Assembly: GCA_946615965.1 (NCBI GenBank)
Contig: CAMOIC010000001.1
Coordinates: 1 to 64,000 of the forward strand
From: UBA3700 sp002372775
Lineage (GTDB): Bacteria > Bacillota > Clostridia > Christensenellales > UBA3700
Direction of reading: 5' to 3'
Length of the DNA: 64,000 nucleotides
Below, piece by piece: positions 25,762 to 33,668 of this stretch. Every line of letters starts with the position of its first letter. Positions within the stretch are counted from its first letter, which is position 1. The notes under the pieces were generated by a model. That model did no database searches. It saw only the letters and a list, made by a program, of their open reading frames with translations, and was not told the origin of the DNA. A program made the position numbers and the translations under genes.

Positions 25762-27456
25762 TTGGATGCAACAGATATAATTAAAGCGGTTTTACTGCTT
25801 TTAGCTGGTCTAGGTACATTCTTAATAGGTCTTGATATCATGGGTAAAAACATCGAAAGTTTTGCCGGTGATAGATTAAGAGGTCTTTTTACAAAAATTT
25901 CAGATAAAAAATTAGTCGGAATAGGAACAGGTTGTGTTACAACAATCTTAACTCAATCATCAACAGCAACAACTGTCATGACTGTAGGTTTTGTTAACAC
26001 TGGTATTATGACTTTAACACAAGCTGCCGCAATTATCATGGGTGCTAACATCGGTACAACGGTAACAGCTTATTTAATTGCTTTACAAGATTTACCAGTA
26101 TCAGCATTCTTCGCAGCAATGGCCTGTGTTGGTGCATTCATGCAAATGATTAAAAAGAGTTCCGTAAAGAATATTGGTTTAATTTTATCAGGTATTGGTC
26201 TATTATTCGTTGGCTTGAACGTAATGAGTTCATCAATGTCTAACGTAACATCAATAACAAATGATGAGGGAGAATTAGTAATAGCTAATCTAATTCTTAA
26301 ATTCTCAGGAGATAAGTTCTATCTAAAGTTCTTGTTAATGATTATTGGTGCTATATTAACAGCTTTATTACATTCATCAGCTGCTACAACATCTATTTTA
26401 ATCGGCCTTTGCGCATCTGGTGCAATGACTCTAGAACCTGCATTCTATGTAACATTAGGTATGAACGTTGGTACATGTTTAACAGCAGTTGTTGCTTCAC
26501 TTGGTCAAACAACAAATGCTAAGCGTGCATCTATGGTACACTTATTATTCAATATTATTGGTACAATAATATTCGGAATCATTTTACTTGCATTCGGTAA
26601 GAAATTATTAGCATTAATAGACGGGGATAACATCTCAATTTCTATCAAGATTGCTATATTCCATACAATATTCAATATAACAACAACATTATTAATGTAT
26701 CCATTCATTAATCAACTTGCAAAATTTGCATCATTACTTGTTCCAGAAAAGAAAGGTATTGTTAATGACGAATTTGCAGATAGATTTACATATGTTAACA
26801 ATTTGATCTTAAAAACTCCAACAATTGCTATGGAAATGTTAAGAAAAGAAATTGTTAAAATGGCAAATGATGCTAAAACAAACTTAATGCTAGCTATTGG
26901 TATGTTAAATTCTAAGAATTTAGAAAGATTAGAAGAATTCCAAAAGAGAGAAAAACATATCGACTTTATTAATAAGAATCTATCTAAATACCTTGTAAAG
27001 GTATCTTCTCAAGAAATTACATATGAACAAGAGAAAGAAATTTCTACATATTACCACAACATTTCAGATATTGAACGTATTGGTGACTATGCTGAAAACA
27101 TCGTAGAATATGCTGAAGATTTAATTAAAGCCGGTGTAGATTTTTCAGACGATTGTAAAGTTGAACTTGCAGATATGGTTAATGCTGTACTAAATGAAAT
27201 CAACTTAACAATTACAGCATTCGAGAACAAAACACTTAAGGATTACGCTGAAATCGACGCTGCAGAGGATTTAACAGATACTTATTTCAATGTATTATCT
27301 AGAAATCATATTGGTAGATTAAATCAAGGTATTTGTAAAGCAGAAGCTGCTTCAGTATTCATTTCATTAATTGGTAACCTAGAAAGAATTGGTGACCACA
27401 CAATGAATATTGTTAATGCAATGAAAATGTATTTAAGAATGCCTGTACAAAAATAA
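25762..27456 (+). CDS. Na+/phosphate cotransporter with C-terminal PhoU-like domain (YjbB/NptA type)
   Basis: The 564-residue protein has two inverted Na/Pi repeats, marked by TQSSTATTVMTVGFVNTG and LHSSAATTSILIGLCASG, across about eight hydrophobic segments (residues 1-325), then a helical PhoU-like domain (about 350-555; ISDIERIGDYAENI and GNLERIGDHTMNI). It should move phosphate with sodium. TTG 25762 is chosen because AGAGAGGAG lies about 10 nt before it and the membrane helix begins soon after. An upstream GTG at 25729 is less well placed. Confidence 0.9.
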   Translation: MDATDIIKAVLLLLAGLGTFLIGLDIMGKNIESFAGDRLRGLFTKISDKKLVGIGTGCVTTILTQSSTATTVMTVGFVNTGIMTLTQAAAIIMGANIGTTVTAYLIALQDLPVSAFFAAMACVGAFMQMIKKSSVKNIGLILSGIGLLFVGLNVMSSSMSNVTSITNDEGELVIANLILKFSGDKFYLKFLLMIIGAILTALLHSSAATTSILIGLCASGAMTLEPAFYVTLGMNVGTCLTAVVASLGQTTNAKRASMVHLLFNIIGTIIFGIILLAFGKKLLALIDGDNISISIKIAIFHTIFNITTTLLMYPFINQLAKFASLLVPEKKGIVNDEFADRFTYVNNLILKTPTIAMEMLRKEIVKMANDAKTNLMLAIGMLNSKNLERLEEFQKREKHIDFINKNLSKYLVKVSSQEITYEQEKEISTYYHNISDIERIGDYAENIVEYAEDLIKAGVDFSDDCKVELADMVNAVLNEINLTITAFENKTLKDYAEIDAAEDLTDTYFNVLSRNHIGRLNQGICKAEAASVFISLIGNLERIGDHTMNIVNAMKMYLRMPVQK

Positions 27457-27481
27457 ATAATAATCGATTGATATTTAAAAA

Positions 27482-27512
27482 GGGTATATCGTTAAGATAT
27501 ACCCGATTTTTT
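27482..27512. terminator. Bidirectional terminator between converging genes
   Basis: GGGTATATC (27482-27490) pairs with GATATACCC (27496-27504). T-runs follow on the plus strand (27507-27512) and on the minus strand, serving both the transporter and the TPM gene. Confidence 0.88.
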
Positions 27513-28497
27513 ATTCTTTAAACGGATCTTCATCCGGACGCCTATTTGTCATAATATCACGGTATGGATCATCTTTAGGCATATCGTTATATGAAACATC
27601 AGGATGTGATTTTGCATAATCTACATAGCCATTAATTTCTTTTTGCTCAATAATCTTTCTAACGATAGCAAAAATCAACAAACCAACAAGAGCTATTCCA
27701 ACTACAGATAAACCTATGATTTCTTTTTTTGTTTCAGATTGTATGACTAAGGATTTCTCTGTAAGTTTATCAAATGACTTTACTATAGCCTCAGAAATGC
27801 TCAATTTTGAATTATTTAAATTGTTATTCATATTTGTTTGTAATAGCTCAAAATCGTCATCTGTAAAGGCTGAGGATGTATTATCTCCTGCCATATCAAG
27901 CCACATATAACCTCTAGTTGAATATCTTGTGTAATTTACATATACAATTAATAAATGTCCTTCATCATTAAACAGATCTAAATATAGATCATACGCATAA
28001 TCCTCTAATGAATATTTGCTAAGATTACCATAAACACCAGAAGGGAATTCAGTGTCATTTAGTGTATATAATACTGCTTGAATTCCAGTTTTTTCGTAAT
28101 ATTTATCCAATGATTTCGTTAATGCCGCGCTTTCTTCGTTATTAAATAATCCTGCATTATCTAAAACAACAGTATCTACTTCTTTACATAAACTGCTAGA
28201 AAGTTTATGAGGAATAGTAGCACTGATCATAAATGCAAAAATTGCTACTGCAAAAATTAAACCTAATACCAAAGGGAAAATAGATTTAGTATATGAAGAT
28301 CTATGTGGAACTCCTACATAATAGAAATAACATAGATGTCCATGCCTATTCATATAAGAATACCTCGTTGCTCCAGGAATAGGACGTGTTCTACTGTATC
28401 TTGGAGTATATCCGCTACTTCCATGACTTCCGCCGGAAGAGTGGAAACCTCCATGTCCGCCGCCACCGCTAAATCCGCCACCATGTGAACTTGGCAT
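27511..28497 (-). CDS. TPM domain membrane protein with Gly/His/Ser-rich N terminus
   Basis: The 328-residue protein begins with a cytoplasmic-looking low-complexity stretch of Gly, His and Ser (residues 3-30), then a tyrosine/arginine-rich segment, a membrane helix (about 72-95), a TPM domain (about 105-230; VVLDNAGLFNNEESAALTKSLDKY, HLLIVYV) and a second helix (about 258-282). TPM (TLP18.3/Psb32/MOLO-1) domains occur in poorly understood envelope proteins, where a Gly-rich tail is usually C-terminal. Here it is N-terminal. GGAGG precedes the ATG. Confidence 0.8.
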   Translation of the reverse strand: MPSSHGGGFSGGGGHGGFHSSGGSHGSSGYTPRYSRTRPIPGATRYSYMNRHGHLCYFYYVGVPHRSSYTKSIFPLVLGLIFAVAIFAFMISATIPHKLSSSLCKEVDTVVLDNAGLFNNEESAALTKSLDKYYEKTGIQAVLYTLNDTEFPSGVYGNLSKYSLEDYAYDLYLDLFNDEGHLLIVYVNYTRYSTRGYMWLDMAGDNTSSAFTDDDFELLQTNMNNNLNNSKLSISEAIVKSFDKLTEKSLVIQSETKKEIIGLSVVGIALVGLLIFAIVRKIIEQKEINGYVDYAKSHPDVSYNDMPKDDPYRDIMTNRRPDEDPFKE

Positions 28498-28571
28498 AAT
28501 TAATTACCTCCAAATAAAAACATAATCATATATATTATATATGACGAGAAATAAAATATAAATATCTACTT

Positions 28572-29894
28572 TTAGTTAACGTGATAATGGTTTGTATTGT
28601 ATAAGAAACCAAAAATAATAACATCTGCTGGTATTAATAAAGATAATACAACAGGAATTACTATATATTTAACAATTTCTTCTGGGTGATCAAATGTAGC
28701 TTTGAAAATAACAAACCCAATAATAATTATTATCAAGAATAAGTTAATAAATACTATAGATAAGTAAGATAACGTACGTTTTAGATTAAAATCCGCTAAT
28801 ATACGTTTATAAGGATCTAGAACACAACTAATTCCGAAATATGCAGGAACTGCTAAGAAACTAAGTAGTGTAATTGCATAACTTGATGAAGAAGTTTGAA
28901 TTAACGAATTAAATGCGAAATGCAAAATAGTTAGTACAACAGCAAATAGAGCATAAGAATAAAGAGAAGTTACTAAAAGTAACTTGTTTATATAGAAATA
29001 CTTATTTACATAGTATTCTGTTGTGTTTTTCTTAATATATGGTTTTAAAATAAAACCTTGTTCCGCAAACTTCTTAGCTAATACTTCTGTAGAATATTGA
29101 GATGAAACATCATTTGTTTCTTGATAAGAACTATAACCATAATTTTGATTATATCCAGAATTGCCACCATAAGCAGGTTGGGCTGTGTTATCATTAGCAA
29201 AGATATTATCTAATACATTTACATAATCGACAGATTGTTCAACTAAAACAGCATCTTTGTTTACGATAGCTTGCTTAAGTTCTGGATTAATTAACTTAAC
29301 TTGTTGAATCATTTGTGCATCTTGCGAATTAGAATCAACTTCTTGTCTTGTTTGTAATCCATTATTGTTATCCAATAAAATAATCGATGGAGAAGAGTCT
29401 TCATCTGTAGAATCTATTGGAGATACCGTATTTAAAAGGATTTGTTTTTCTCCAACATCTGCAGCTTCAGCAGCAGTAGGAGTAGATTTTGGTTGTCTTT
29501 TTGTCTTAGGACGTAAATCAGAAGCCTCAAATGGAGGTTTTTGCGTTGGATCAAAATCTTTTTGTGAAAGTAGGCCATTAATGATAGTTCTGGCATACTC
29601 CCATTGATATTGGTCAGTTTCTAATAGTTTTCTACCATCATCAAGTAGTGAATAATAAACTCTTTGAGCACCATTTGATGAATCACCTTTATACGAAGTG
29701 ATATATCCTTTATCTTCTAACCTCTTAAGGCAAGAATAAAGGGTAGGTTGTTTTAGTTTATATAAACCGTTACTGTTTTTCTCAATTTCAGCTAAAATGT
29801 CTAAACCATATCTATCCTCTTTGGCTAAAGTGGCTAAAATAATAGTATCAACGTGATCTCTGATTAGGTCTATATTAACTTGAGAATTATCCAT
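28572..29894 (-). CDS. PadR-type wHTH regulator fused to a membrane domain
   Basis: Residues 1-90 form a PadR winged helix (DTIILATLAKEDRYGLDILAEIEKN, KQPTLYSCLKRLEDKGYI, RRVYYSL-like strand), normally a phenolic-acid or multidrug-type repressor. A long polar linker (about 110-300, rich in Gln, Asn, Ser) leads to four predicted membrane helices (about 303-435). A DNA-binding domain tethered to the membrane suggests sensing at the envelope, but the ligand is unknown. AAAGGAG precedes the ATG. It is followed after 74 bp by the TPM gene, so the two may be functionally linked. Confidence 0.85.
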   Translation of the reverse strand: MDNSQVNIDLIRDHVDTIILATLAKEDRYGLDILAEIEKNSNGLYKLKQPTLYSCLKRLEDKGYITSYKGDSSNGAQRVYYSLLDDGRKLLETDQYQWEYARTIINGLLSQKDFDPTQKPPFEASDLRPKTKRQPKSTPTAAEAADVGEKQILLNTVSPIDSTDEDSSPSIILLDNNNGLQTRQEVDSNSQDAQMIQQVKLINPELKQAIVNKDAVLVEQSVDYVNVLDNIFANDNTAQPAYGGNSGYNQNYGYSSYQETNDVSSQYSTEVLAKKFAEQGFILKPYIKKNTTEYYVNKYFYINKLLLVTSLYSYALFAVVLTILHFAFNSLIQTSSSSYAITLLSFLAVPAYFGISCVLDPYKRILADFNLKRTLSYLSIVFINLFLIIIIIGFVIFKATFDHPEEIVKYIVIPVVLSLLIPADVIIFGFLYNTNHYHVN

Positions 29895-29920
29895 TAAAAA
29901 CTCCTTTTTTATCCTTTAAT

Positions 29921-29949
29921 ATTATAATATATGCACACGTAAAACGCAA
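29921..29949 (-). promoter_or_regulatory. Promoter of the padR-type gene
   Basis: On the minus strand TTGCGT (29949-29944), 17 bp and TATAAT (29926-29921). AATATTGCG spans the -35 box and resembles the CG-rich element of the pepP and asp23 promoters. Confidence 0.7.
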
Positions 29950-30163
29950 TATTTGAGTTTTTATAACTATAACTTTAAAATGTAATGAAAAATAGAGTAG
30001 TGAATTATTTACATTTGTTCACAATTTATACACCATATTGTCCATAAATCAGTTATTATGAAAATTACAAAGATAATTCTAAGATTTACAAGCAGAGTTT
30101 ACAGGTTAGGGTTTTAAAATACTTCCTTCTCTCCACTTTTTGAGCTGATCTATACGCCGTAGT

Positions 30164-30199
30164 TATTATTTCGCAAAATTACACCTTTGCGAAATAATA
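30164..30199. repeat. Perfect 14 bp inverted repeat with 8 bp spacer (lox-like geometry)
   Basis: TATTATTTCGCAAA (30164-30177) and TTTGCGAAATAATA (30186-30199) are exact reverse complements around an asymmetric 8 bp centre (ATTACACC). No T-tract follows, so it is not a terminator. The arm core TTTGC(G/A)AAAT recurs at 30340, 30431 and 30517, all on the plus strand, upstream of the tyrosine recombinase. Confidence 0.85.
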
Positions 30200-30511
30200 C
30201 GCGTTTTTAATTATGAATTAATTGAAATATCAAAACTCAAAGAAATTATTTGTCTAATTTTAAATTACTGATTTTCATCTTTATATTCTGATATTTTATT
30301 TAAATTCTAGATTTCTAAGACTTATGAAAAACCGTCTCATTTGCAAAATATATATTTTTGATGAACAAATACTCACCTTTTTAATTTTTAAATATTATCC
30401 GAATATGTCATATTTTCAAATTTCGTCTGATTTGCAAAATTTGATATTTTTATGATTAATTGTATTACCGTATTTTTATTTCAAAACATTAATAATTGAA
30501 TTTCTGGCTGA

Positions 30512-30539
30512 TTGATTTTGCGAAATAAAATGATATACT
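30512..30539 (+). promoter_or_regulatory. Promoter of the tyrosine recombinase, with arm-like repeat in the spacer
   Basis: TTGATT (30512-30517), 16 bp and TATACT (30534-30539) with an extended TGA before the -10. The spacer contains TTTGCGAAATAA (30517-30528), identical to the arm of the inverted repeat at 30186. The -10 ends 6 nt before the ATG. Confidence 0.7.
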
Positions 30540-30545
30540 TAAATC

Positions 30546-31613
30546 ATGGCTGATAAAACATATTTTGAACAACGTGAAATTGAAGCATTAGATAAATTAA
30601 AAGCAATTCGTTCTGAGTTGCCATTTATTTGTAATGAGTTCTTTGTCGGAATCGAAACATACACATCTCCTTTAACTAGACTTGGATATGCTACTGATCT
30701 TAGAATCTTTTTTAATTTCCTAGTTGAAGAAATTGATTATTTCCATGGCAAGAATGTTCGTACATTAGATTATTCAGATTATGAACACTTAGAATCTACT
30801 CATATTGAAATGTTTTTAGATTATCTAAGTTATTACAAGATTGATGATAAGATTTACAAGAATACTATTAAAACCAAGGCTAGAAAGCTATCATCACTTA
30901 AATCTTATTTTAAATATTGCTACGAGAAAGACAGAATATCTCGCGATCCGGTAGCTAAAGTTAAATCTCCTAAGCTTCATGAGAAACCAATCATACGTTT
31001 AGAAAAGAATGAAATGACAGAATTCTTGGACAATGTTGAATCTGGACATGGTCTATCTGAGCGCGCTGAAGCCTTTCATAAGGACTTAAAAGAAAGAGAC
31101 GTAGCAATTGTTACTTTATTCCTTGGCACAGGCATAAGAATCTCTGAGCTAGTTGGCCTAGACATTGATGATATTGATTTTAATACAAATGCGTTTAAAA
31201 TCACACGTAAAGGTGGAAACCAAGATATATTGTATTTTAATGACGAAGTTAAGGACGCATTGATAGCATGGCTTGATAAACGTGCACAAAATCCAGACTT
31301 GGATGATGAGCCTGCACTATTTGTTTCATTAAAAAATAGACGTATTAGCGTTCGTAACGTACAAATATTAGTTAAAAAGTATGCAAGTATTACAACACCA
31401 TTAAAGAAAATAACACCTCACAAGCTAAGAACAACATTCGGAACAAATTTGTATACAGATACAAGAGATATATTTGTTGTTGCTAACGTTCTTGGCCATA
31501 AAGATGTAAATACTACAAGGAAACATTACGCAGCTATTAGCGAAAATATCAAAAAGGACGCAGCTACGCGCGTTAATTTAAAACCAAATCAAAATAACGA
31601 ATCAGACGAATAA
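30546..31613 (+). CDS. Tyrosine recombinase (XerC/D-like integrase)
   Basis: The 355-residue protein has an N-terminal SAM-like core-binding domain (about 35-135) and a catalytic domain with the complete set R198 (GTGIRISEL), K222 (TRKGG), H292-x-x-R295 (PHKLRTTFG), H318 (LGHKD) and nucleophile Y328 (HYAAI). It should make and rejoin DNA strands at inverted-repeat sites. It neighbours lexA rather than phage genes, which favours a resident chromosomal enzyme over a prophage integrase. The -10 box ends 6 nt before the ATG and no Shine-Dalgarno is present, so its mRNA is probably leaderless. A candidate target site lies 350 bp upstream. Confidence 0.92.
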   Translation: MADKTYFEQREIEALDKLKAIRSELPFICNEFFVGIETYTSPLTRLGYATDLRIFFNFLVEEIDYFHGKNVRTLDYSDYEHLESTHIEMFLDYLSYYKIDDKIYKNTIKTKARKLSSLKSYFKYCYEKDRISRDPVAKVKSPKLHEKPIIRLEKNEMTEFLDNVESGHGLSERAEAFHKDLKERDVAIVTLFLGTGIRISELVGLDIDDIDFNTNAFKITRKGGNQDILYFNDEVKDALIAWLDKRAQNPDLDDEPALFVSLKNRRISVRNVQILVKKYASITTPLKKITPHKLRTTFGTNLYTDTRDIFVVANVLGHKDVNTTRKHYAAISENIKKDAATRVNLKPNQNNESDE

Positions 31614-31629
31614 TTTTATTTATTTATCG

Positions 31630-31658
31630 TTGACAAAAAGTGAACAAATGTGTATAAT
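31630..31658 (+). promoter_or_regulatory. lexA promoter with candidate LexA box and 5' hairpin
   Basis: TTGACA (31630-31635), 17 bp and TATAAT (31653-31658) are a consensus promoter. The spacer contains GTGAACAAATGT (31640-31651), with GAAC as in Bacillota LexA boxes (GAAC-N4-GTTY) but a weaker right half. A 7 bp inverted repeat TAGAAAT/ATTTCTA (31664-31680) starts at the expected 5' end of the mRNA, just before CGGAGG. Confidence 0.75.
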
Positions 31659-31692
31659 TTGATTAGAAATTAAATTTCTACGGAGGTTAGTT

Positions 31693-32355
31693 ATGGCACA
31701 TTATGCTAAATCTGCTCAAAAGACTGAAGCTGTCTTTGAGTTCATGAAAAAATTCTATAAGGAAAACGGATATATGCCTACAGTTCGTGAGATTATCTCA
31801 CTATCTAATTGCGATATTAAATCTACAGCATCTGCAAAAACATATATTGATCGTTTAGTTTCCGAAGGAAAGCTTGCCAAATCTGACAATAAAAACAGAG
31901 CTTTAAAGATTGTTGATGATAATGTTAAAGAAATAATTAGCGTTAACGTAGATAATGAAAACACAACTGAAGTTCCATTCCTTGGAAATACTGCAGCTGG
32001 AGCCCCTCTTGCTGCTGGCGTTGTAGAAGATAGATCTTATTCACTACCAAATGATTATTTCTCATTAAAAGGAAACAACTTCTTATTACAAGTTAAAGGT
32101 TCATCAATGATTAACATGGGAATATTAGATGGTGATATCGTTCTAGTTAAATCTCAAAACACAGCAAATAATGGTCAAATCGTTGTAGCTCAAATCGATG
32201 GCGAAAATGTAACTTTAAAAAGATATTATAACTGCGGTTCATATATAAAGTTAAAGCCAGAAAACGATGAGATGGAAGATATTATCATTACACATGAACA
32301 TACATTTAGAATTTTAGGCGTCGCTACAGGCCTAATGAGAAACCATATTGTATAA
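31693..32355 (+). CDS. lexA: SOS repressor LexA
   Basis: The 220-residue protein has an N-terminal winged helix (YMPTVREIISLSNC), the self-cleavage site A102-G103 in NTAAGAPLAA, the catalytic S138 (VKGSSM) and K176 (VTLKRYY). It represses SOS genes until activated RecA triggers autocleavage. A consensus promoter with a probable self-operator precedes it. A hairpin terminator follows. The next gene converges on it. Confidence 0.95.
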   Translation: MAHYAKSAQKTEAVFEFMKKFYKENGYMPTVREIISLSNCDIKSTASAKTYIDRLVSEGKLAKSDNKNRALKIVDDNVKEIISVNVDNENTTEVPFLGNTAAGAPLAAGVVEDRSYSLPNDYFSLKGNNFLLQVKGSSMINMGILDGDIVLVKSQNTANNGQIVVAQIDGENVTLKRYYNCGSYIKLKPENDEMEDIIITHEHTFRILGVATGLMRNHIV

Positions 32356-32372
32356 ATCAAATATGAATTCAA

Positions 32373-32409
32373 ATGGCCGTTAAGATTTGTTCTTAGCGGC
32401 CATGTTTTT
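32373..32409 (+). terminator. Intrinsic terminator of lexA
   Basis: A 13 bp stem, ATGGCCGTTAAGA (32373-32385) with TCTTAGCGGCCAT (32391-32403), one G-T mismatch, then GTTTTTA. Confidence 0.88.
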
Positions 32410-32427
32410 ATTATATCAATATCTAAA

Positions 32428-33663
32428 CTATTTAATTAATCCTAGTTTATTTAAACAATACATACAAGCAAGCTTTACGTGTTCATATGTAAGTCCACCT
32501 TGTAGATAAGCAATATATGGCTTTTTAATTGGCGAATCAGCACTAAGCTCAATTGAAGCACCAGCAACAAATGTACCAGCAGCCATAATAACTTGATCTT
32601 CATATCCAGGCATATCCCATGGGAATAAAGTTAAATTACTGTCTATTGGTGATATCTCTTGAATTGATCTACAGAACGCAATTAGTTGTTCTTCTGTATC
32701 AAACTTTATAGAACGAATAATATCGTTATTCTTTGATGTAGGCTTTGGCATTGTTTCAAATCCTAAATCTTCAAATACTTGGCCAAATAAAATTGAACCT
32801 TTTACAGCATTAGCAACAGTATGAGGTGCTAGGAAGAAACCTTGATAGAAATCCTTATAGCCATATGCATATGAACCAACTTCCATACCAATAGATGGAG
32901 ATGTCAATCTATATCCAACTTGTTCTACATACTTTTGCTTACCGCATATATATCCGCCAGTTGGAGCTAATCCACCGCCTGGATTCTTAATTAAAGATCC
33001 AGCCATTAAATCTGCGCCTACTTCTACGGGTTCTCTTGTATCCATGAATTCGCCATAGCAGTTATCACAAAGGATGATAATGTTTTCATTAATCTCTTTA
33101 ATGAACTTACAAGCTCTTTCTATTTGTTCAATAGATAAAGCATCTCTCCATTCATATCCTCTTGATCTTCCCATAAAGATTGCTTTTGTCTTTGAAGAGA
33201 TTGCGTTTTTAATTCCTTCTAAATCAAAATCGTTATCTTTTAGGTTTACTTGCTTATATGTGATACCAAAATCTTTTAAAGATCCATTGCCTTCTCCAGA
33301 TATTGTTTGCATTAAAGTATCATATGGAGCGCCAGTAACTGCAATTAATTCGTCTCCTGGTCTTAATACGCTTTGTAGCATTAATGTTAAGGCGTGTGTT
33401 CCTGATACGATTAATGGAGATACTACTGCAGCTTCTGCATGGAATGTTAAAGCAAATATTTTGCATAATGTATCTCTTCCTATATCGTCATATCCATATC
33501 CATTTGTTTGAGATAAATGTCTTAGACCAACTTCACATTGTCTAAATGCATCTAAAACCTTATTTTGGTTATATAAAGCAACATCATCAACATATTTAAA
33601 TTCTTTTCTTACTTTTTCTTCAGATTTTTCAACAAAATCTAGAACATTTTGATTAATAATCAT
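32428..33663 (-). CDS. YnbB-like PLP enzyme (methionine gamma-lyase family, 'aluminium resistance protein')
   Basis: The 411-residue fold-type I PLP enzyme shows the motifs of this family: SGTHALTLMLQSVLRPGDEL, LCDNCYGEF and the PLP lysine in GSLIKNPGGGLAPTGGYI. The name comes from an old aluminium phenotype. Its true substrate is unsettled; a cystathionine- or methionine-lyase-type reaction is likely. It is downstream of miaA, as ynbB is in Bacillus. GTGAGGA precedes the ATG. Confidence 0.88.
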   Translation of the reverse strand: MIINQNVLDFVEKSEEKVRKEFKYVDDVALYNQNKVLDAFRQCEVGLRHLSQTNGYGYDDIGRDTLCKIFALTFHAEAAVVSPLIVSGTHALTLMLQSVLRPGDELIAVTGAPYDTLMQTISGEGNGSLKDFGITYKQVNLKDNDFDLEGIKNAISSKTKAIFMGRSRGYEWRDALSIEQIERACKFIKEINENIIILCDNCYGEFMDTREPVEVGADLMAGSLIKNPGGGLAPTGGYICGKQKYVEQVGYRLTSPSIGMEVGSYAYGYKDFYQGFFLAPHTVANAVKGSILFGQVFEDLGFETMPKPTSKNNDIIRSIKFDTEEQLIAFCRSIQEISPIDSNLTLFPWDMPGYEDQVIMAAGTFVAGASIELSADSPIKKPYIAYLQGGLTYEHVKLACMYCLNKLGLIK

Positions 33664-33668
33664 ATATA

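Larger units (their letters stand above)
29895..30545. other. 650 bp non-coding gap with repeats upstream of the tyrosine recombinase
   Basis: No convincing gene is present. The gap holds the padR promoter at its left end, a dif-like imperfect inverted repeat (30037-30066), a perfect 14-8-14 inverted repeat (30164-30199), two degenerate direct repeats (30333-30360 and 30424-30455) and the recombinase promoter at its right end. The 12-mer GTGAACAAATGT (minus strand, 30022-30011) also occurs in the lexA promoter. Confidence 0.75.

Noticed and set aside
29917..29949. padR promoter region read as a dif site (TATAATATAT then GTAAAAC)
   Set aside because: The similarity is limited to AT-rich positions, and the sequence is fully explained by the -35/-10 promoter.
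30164..30199. Inverted repeat as a transcription terminator
   Set aside because: No T-tract follows on either strand and there is no gene ending nearby.
30546..31613. Tyrosine recombinase as a prophage or integrative-element integrase
   Set aside because: No phage, conjugation or excisionase genes, no tRNA gene and no direct att repeats are adjacent; the neighbours are core genes.
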